The notes beneath the pieces are model-generated. The model saw only the letters and a list, made by a program, of their open reading frames with translations, had not been told where the DNA came from and searched no databases. The position numbers and the translations under genes were made by a program. Positions 60,262-64,000 of a stretch of DNA of 64,000 bases are shown here, one piece after another (the stretch's first letter is position 1; each line of letters begins with the position of its first letter). The DNA comes from Pseudomonas kairouanensis (GTDB lineage Bacteria > Pseudomonadota > Gammaproteobacteria > Pseudomonadales > Pseudomonadaceae): NCBI RefSeq assembly GCF_004682055.1, contig NZ_QUZU01000016.1:1-64000 (forward strand), given 5' to 3'.

Positions 60262-62750
60262 ATCATCAAACCCAGGGTCTTGGCCTTGGCCACCGCCTGT
60301 GTGCGTCGCTCCACGCCGAGCTTGCTGTGGATACGCCGCGCGTGGGTCTTGACGGTATGCAGGGAGATAAACAGGCGATCGGCGATTTCCAGGTTGGAGT
60401 TGCCCAGGGCGATCAACTGCAACACCTCCAACTCGCGCTGGCTCAGGGGGCTTTCTACAGTGCCCGGCGTGGCGGCCTGGGGCTCCAGGCCCAATTCACT
60501 CAACAGCCCCGGCGAACGCAGGCGCAACTCGCGAATCGCTTGCTGCACCTGACAGCGCGCCGCCAGCTCCAGCCCGGTTTGCAGCGAGCGCCGCGCCAGG
60601 GCAGGATCGCCCACTTGCCAGGCCACCTCCCCCAGCACCAGGTGCAGCTCGGTGGCCAGGCACAGCATGCCGCGCTGATGGGTGATTTCCAGCAAGGTAC
60701 TGAGCCGCGCCACCGGCTGTTCGGCACAGCCAAGCTTCACCTCTGCCAATACCAGCAGGTATTCCAGACGCGGGATCAGTTCCAGGGTCGCCGGTGGCGC
60801 TTGCTTGGCCTGGGGCCCGCGAAAATGGCGCAGCACCCGACGCACCGCTTCCACGGTCAATTCGGCGCGGCCCTGTTGCAACCAGAAGTGCCCACTGACC
60901 AACAGCAGCACCGCGCGGTACACCGTTTCCGGTACCTGGCGTTGTTGCATCAGGCGTTCGGCTTCACGCAGCTGGAAAAATGCCTGGGCGTAGTCGCCAC
61001 GGTTCGCCGCCAGCAATGCCAGGCCGAGGAAGCCGTACAGTACGCGCTTGTCCTGGCTGTGCAGGCACATCTTCAAGCCGGTTTCGAAGCACTCGGCCGC
61101 CAGGCTGTCCTGCCCCTGGCGCAAGGCCAGATGCCCACGGCGCAGGGCGATGCGCCCTACCAGTGGCCCGGCCTTGAGGCACTGCTTGAGTAAGATCGCC
61201 TGCACGTTCTCCAACAAGCTTTGCGCCCGGTACGGCGCGCCGCGCTGTTCCAGTAACTGGGCATGGTCCAACTCAAGCAACGCCTCCAGCAGCAACGAGC
61301 CATGGGCGCGGGCCAGGCACAACGCCTCACGGTTGAGTGACTGGGCCAAGTCCAGCTCGCCGCGCAGCAAGGCTTGCTGGGTGAGCCCCGACAGGCACAT
61401 CACCCGCGACGTCCAGGCGCTGTCGGGCAAGGCTTGCAGTGCTTCCAGGAAATGCACGCGGGAGCGCTCGGCATCACCGCCCAAGTGCAACAGCCAGCCC
61501 CATTGCGCCTGCCAGCGCGCCAGCAGGTAGCGTTGCAACGCCGCCGTCGGTTGCGGGGCAAACCGCGCCAACTGCTGGATACACTGCGCGGCCTGGTCGA
61601 AGCGCCCGGCAAACAACAACGCCGCCGTGACCAACCCCACCAGTTGCGCAGAACCCAGCATCAATTCATCGCCATGCTGTTCATGCAGGCGCAGCAACAG
61701 CACGGCGTTTTGCTGACGGAACAGGTCCTCGAAACTGAAGTGCTGCAACAGGCTCACGGCCACTTCATATTCTTCGGCCAGCAGCGCCTGCTCGAACGCG
61801 GCCTGCCAGTCCTGCTCGGCGGTGAACCACTGGCAGGCGCGCCGGTGCCAGGAGCGTTTGGCCGGCCAGGGTTCATCGCGCAGCAATTGGGCCAGCGGCG
61901 GGAAAACCTGCAGCCAGTCGGTGTCTTCCCAGGGTTGGATAAACGCCCCCAGGGCCTGCAAGTCGCGCAGGTATTGATCACCGTCGCCAAAGCCGAACAG
62001 GTGCTCACACAAGCCAGCGTTGAAACGCGGCAGGTGGGCAAGCACACGCCAGGCTTCGGCCAGCTCGGCCGGCAAGGTGCTGAACAGTTCGTGTTGCAGG
62101 TAGTCGAGCAAGGTCTTTTCGGGGTGCCCATCCCCCAACAAGGCGATGCGTACACCGGCGCACCAGCCGGCGCTGAATTGCAGCACGCGGTCGATAGGCT
62201 GGCCCGGCAGCAGTTGCTGGATCTCCGACGGGGTGAAGGCCAGCTCGGCGCCGCACTCCAGCAACTCGTCATCCAGCAGCAAACGCGGCCAATTGCACAG
62301 CGGTCGCCGCCGCGCCCCCAGCCACCAGGTCAGCGCCGGGCTGCTGGCGGTGAGCAGGCGGTCGAGCAAGGCATCGGTGTCTGGCGTGGGCAGGCGGCAG
62401 AAATCATCAAGGAACAGCCACGCAGGGCTTTGCCAGCGGGCAAGGTCCTGCAACAAGGTGGCTTCATCGGTGTACGAAAGGCCCAGGTTTTGCGCCAGGC
62501 GCTGGCAAAGATCGAGGGGGCTCAAGGCCACCCCGTTGAGCGGCAACCAATGCACTTGGCAACCGCTGGGGGCCTGCAACGCGCATTCGGCCAGCAAGGC
62601 GCTCTTGCCACTGCCGCCGGGGGCGCACAGCAATTTGACCCGGGCCTGCGCCGCCAACAATGGCGCGGCCAGACGCGGGCGCAGCAAATGATGGGAGGAC
62701 AGCCGGGGCATGAATCCAGGACGGTCCAGGCAGCGTGTCATGGCGGTCAT
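60258..62750 (-). CDS. MalT-like LuxR-family regulator (LAL/STAND ATPase)
   Basis: 830 residues from the ATG at 62750 (AGGA eight bases upstream). An N-terminal ATPase with a P-loop APGGSGKSALL (about residues 43-53), a long helical repeat region, and a C-terminal LuxR helix-turn-helix (SQRELEVLQLIALGNSNLEIADRLF, HTVKTHARRIHSKLG). This is the MalT/LAL layout: ligand and ATP bring on DNA binding. Target unknown; not tied to an operon here. Confidence 0.92.
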   Translation of the reverse strand: MTAMTRCLDRPGFMPRLSSHHLLRPRLAAPLLAAQARVKLLCAPGGSGKSALLAECALQAPSGCQVHWLPLNGVALSPLDLCQRLAQNLGLSYTDEATLLQDLARWQSPAWLFLDDFCRLPTPDTDALLDRLLTASSPALTWWLGARRRPLCNWPRLLLDDELLECGAELAFTPSEIQQLLPGQPIDRVLQFSAGWCAGVRIALLGDGHPEKTLLDYLQHELFSTLPAELAEAWRVLAHLPRFNAGLCEHLFGFGDGDQYLRDLQALGAFIQPWEDTDWLQVFPPLAQLLRDEPWPAKRSWHRRACQWFTAEQDWQAAFEQALLAEEYEVAVSLLQHFSFEDLFRQQNAVLLLRLHEQHGDELMLGSAQLVGLVTAALLFAGRFDQAAQCIQQLARFAPQPTAALQRYLLARWQAQWGWLLHLGGDAERSRVHFLEALQALPDSAWTSRVMCLSGLTQQALLRGELDLAQSLNREALCLARAHGSLLLEALLELDHAQLLEQRGAPYRAQSLLENVQAILLKQCLKAGPLVGRIALRRGHLALRQGQDSLAAECFETGLKMCLHSQDKRVLYGFLGLALLAANRGDYAQAFFQLREAERLMQQRQVPETVYRAVLLLVSGHFWLQQGRAELTVEAVRRVLRHFRGPQAKQAPPATLELIPRLEYLLVLAEVKLGCAEQPVARLSTLLEITHQRGMLCLATELHLVLGEVAWQVGDPALARRSLQTGLELAARCQVQQAIRELRLRSPGLLSELGLEPQAATPGTVESPLSQRELEVLQLIALGNSNLEIADRLFISLHTVKTHARRIHSKLGVERRTQAVAKAKTLGLMI

Positions 62751-62873
62751 TGCTGCATCCTGCTTTTTTATTGTTTTGCAACCTGGCGCCTACCCTAGTC
62801 CTGTGGCTGGCGGTTGTTGAAGAAGTATTCAGCGGGGTGATTGGTGCCCATAAAATTCAAGCCGTACACAACT

Positions 62874-62970
62874 CAATGTGGGAGCGGGCTTGCTCGCGAA
62901 TACGCAGTATCAGTCGCCTGATTCTTCGACTGACCCACCGCTTTCGCGAGCAAGCCCGCTCCCACAGTTG
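62874..62970. repeat. REPIN (GTGGGAGCGGGCTTGCTCGCGAA type)
   Basis: Inverted arms AATGTGGGAGCGGGCTTGC and GCAAGCCCGCTCCCACA, with shared TCAGTCGCCTGAT centre as in 55367-55461, spanning 97 bases. The two are close relatives. Confidence 0.9.
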
Positions 62971-62989
62971 ATTGCATTTCAGCTCAAGG

Positions 62990-64000
62990 TTAGCGAATGC
63001 CTTCAGACCGCAGGGCCGCAGGCGTGTAGTCCGCTGCCTTGGCCTTGAAGCCGAACACGAAGCTGCTCTTCTCTTCGTTCTTCATGCCCAGGGCGATATA
63101 GCGACCGGCAATGATGTCGTACAGGGTCTCCACGGTGTAGGCCGGGGTTTGGTGGTCGTAGTAGAACTGTGCATGGCCTTCGGCGACGCGCCACAGTTGG
63201 CCACGGCCGTCGTAGTGGTCCACCAGCGCGACTTGCCAGCTGTCTTCGTCGATGTACATGTGGCGCTTGGCGTAGATGTGCCGCTCGCTCGGCTTGACCG
63301 TACCCACCACTTCCCACACGCGGTGCAGCTCATAGCGGGTGAGGTCCTGGTTGATGTGACCGGCCTTGATGATGTCGTCGTACTTGAGCGTTGGCTGGTC
63401 GAGCTTGTAGCTGTTGTAGGGGATGTACATCTCCTTCTTGCCCACCAGTTTCCAGTCGTAGCGGTCGGGGGCGCCGGAGAACATGTCGAAGTTGTCGGAC
63501 GTGCGCAGGCCGTCGGACGCAGTGCCCGGCCCGTCATACGCCACTTGCGGCGCACGACGTACGCGGCGCTGGCCGGCGTTGTAGATCCACGCCAGGCGCG
63601 GCTCCTTCACCTGGTCCAGGGTTTCATGCACCAGCAGCACGTTACCCGCCAGGCGCGCTGGCGCGGTTACCGACTGCTTGAAGAAGGTCAGCACGTTGGC
63701 TGCCTTGGCCGGGTCCATGTCCGGGATCAACTGCGGCACCGCCACTTCTTCCTCGAAGCGGATCGGCGTGTAGCTGCCGTTGGTCTGCGGGGTGGCCTGG
63801 GTGATGATGCGGCGCAGGTTGCCGCCGTGGTAACGGGTGATGTGGTTCCACAGCACTTCCACGCCATTTTTAGGGATTGGGAAGGCGTAGTAGCGGTTGC
63901 CGGTGAAGTTTTCCAGGCCGTTGCCATCGTTGATCGGCTTGACGTTCAGCGCACTGCGCTTGATCGACTCGTAGATCTCCGGCGGCAGGTTGACCGTGCG
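62990..64000 (-). CDS. DUF1329-family protein, C-terminal part (cut by window edge)
   Basis: The frame is open from the right edge to the stop at 62990, about 336 residues; the start is outside. DUF1329 features: MYIPYNSYKLDQPTLKYDD, WEVVGTVKPSERHIYAKRHMYIDEDSWQVALVDHYDGRG, typical of these beta-rich periplasmic proteins often placed with lipid/outer-membrane genes (RND-type lipid transport). A GTG within the frame at 63862 is not the start. Function is not known. Confidence 0.9.
   Translation of the reverse strand, partial: RTVNLPPEIYESIKRSALNVKPINDGNGLENFTGNRYYAFPIPKNGVEVLWNHITRYHGGNLRRIITQATPQTNGSYTPIRFEEEVAVPQLIPDMDPAKAANVLTFFKQSVTAPARLAGNVLLVHETLDQVKEPRLAWIYNAGQRRVRRAPQVAYDGPGTASDGLRTSDNFDMFSGAPDRYDWKLVGKKEMYIPYNSYKLDQPTLKYDDIIKAGHINQDLTRYELHRVWEVVGTVKPSERHIYAKRHMYIDEDSWQVALVDHYDGRGQLWRVAEGHAQFYYDHQTPAYTVETLYDIIAGRYIALGMKNEEKSSFVFGFKAKAADYTPAALRSEGIR

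Noticed and set aside
12214..62970. Repeated GTGGGAG and GTAGGAG units considered as CRISPR or IS ends
   Set aside because: They are scattered, paired inverted units in gaps between genes, with no spacers of constant length and no cas or transposase genes; they fit REP/REPIN.

Overview
The window reads as chromosome of a fluorescent Pseudomonas (P. fluorescens complex). The evidence is the high G+C genes for bacteriophytochrome (bphOP), cytochrome bo3 oxidase (cyoABCDE), flavohaemoglobin with NorR/FhpR, DsbB and DUF3077, plus many paired GTGGGAG..CTCCCAC (REP/REPIN) repeats typical of that group.

Bases 1 to about 27.5 kb are the distal part of a complete SECOND flagellar system. On the minus strand fliF-G-H-I-J-K-L-M-N run off the left edge. 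On the plus strand lie fliE, fliD-S-T, flhD-C, motA-B, flhB-A-F, a small orphan gene and fliA, followed by a TPR glycosyltransferase, the flagellin gene and a second stator pair. The cluster carries its own FlhDC master regulator and FliA sigma factor, whereas the primary Pseudomonas flagellum is run by FleQ. This matches the FlhDC-type second flagellum described in P. fluorescens F113 and related to Azotobacter. FliA-type promoters (TAAA or TCAA, 16 nt, GCCGAT) sit before fliD, motA and fliC, and a weaker one before the second stator.

From 27.4 to 30.5 kb are LysE/RhtB exporters, an XRE regulator with an NBR1-like Ig domain, a bacterial PH-domain protein and a DUF3077 gene. The DUF3077 gene is preceded by a 24-codon leader ORF and a three-way-junction RNA. 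That RNA has two segments complementary to the leader mRNA, one of them over the leader Shine-Dalgarno, which is the logic of phage P1 C4 antisense control.

From 30.9 to 34.5 kb there is an AT-rich island with a PP2C phosphatase and two Hanks-type Ser/Thr kinases in one operon; the second kinase ends in a cold-shock-like domain. This is the best candidate for an undescribed system. It is followed at 35.2-37.1 kb by a bacteriocin/polymorphic-toxin locus: an S-type pyocin-domain protein with a colicin-E3-like rRNase end, a candidate immunity gene and an orphan gene.

From 37.2 to 64 kb lie core and semi-core genes: a lipoprotein, cytochrome c, a Coq7-like gene remnant, a single-domain response regulator, bphO-bphP, a PhoD-like phosphatase, a PAS-GGDEF protein, a class III aminotransferase, a Tat-exported HisC-like aminotransferase, cyoABCDE, dsbB, hmp divergent from norR with three operator-like sites, an EamA exporter divergent from an AraC regulator, a MalT-like LuxR regulator, and a DUF1329 gene cut by the right edge. 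I saw no tRNA, rRNA, CRISPR array or transposase gene. All calls are by eye; no searches were run.
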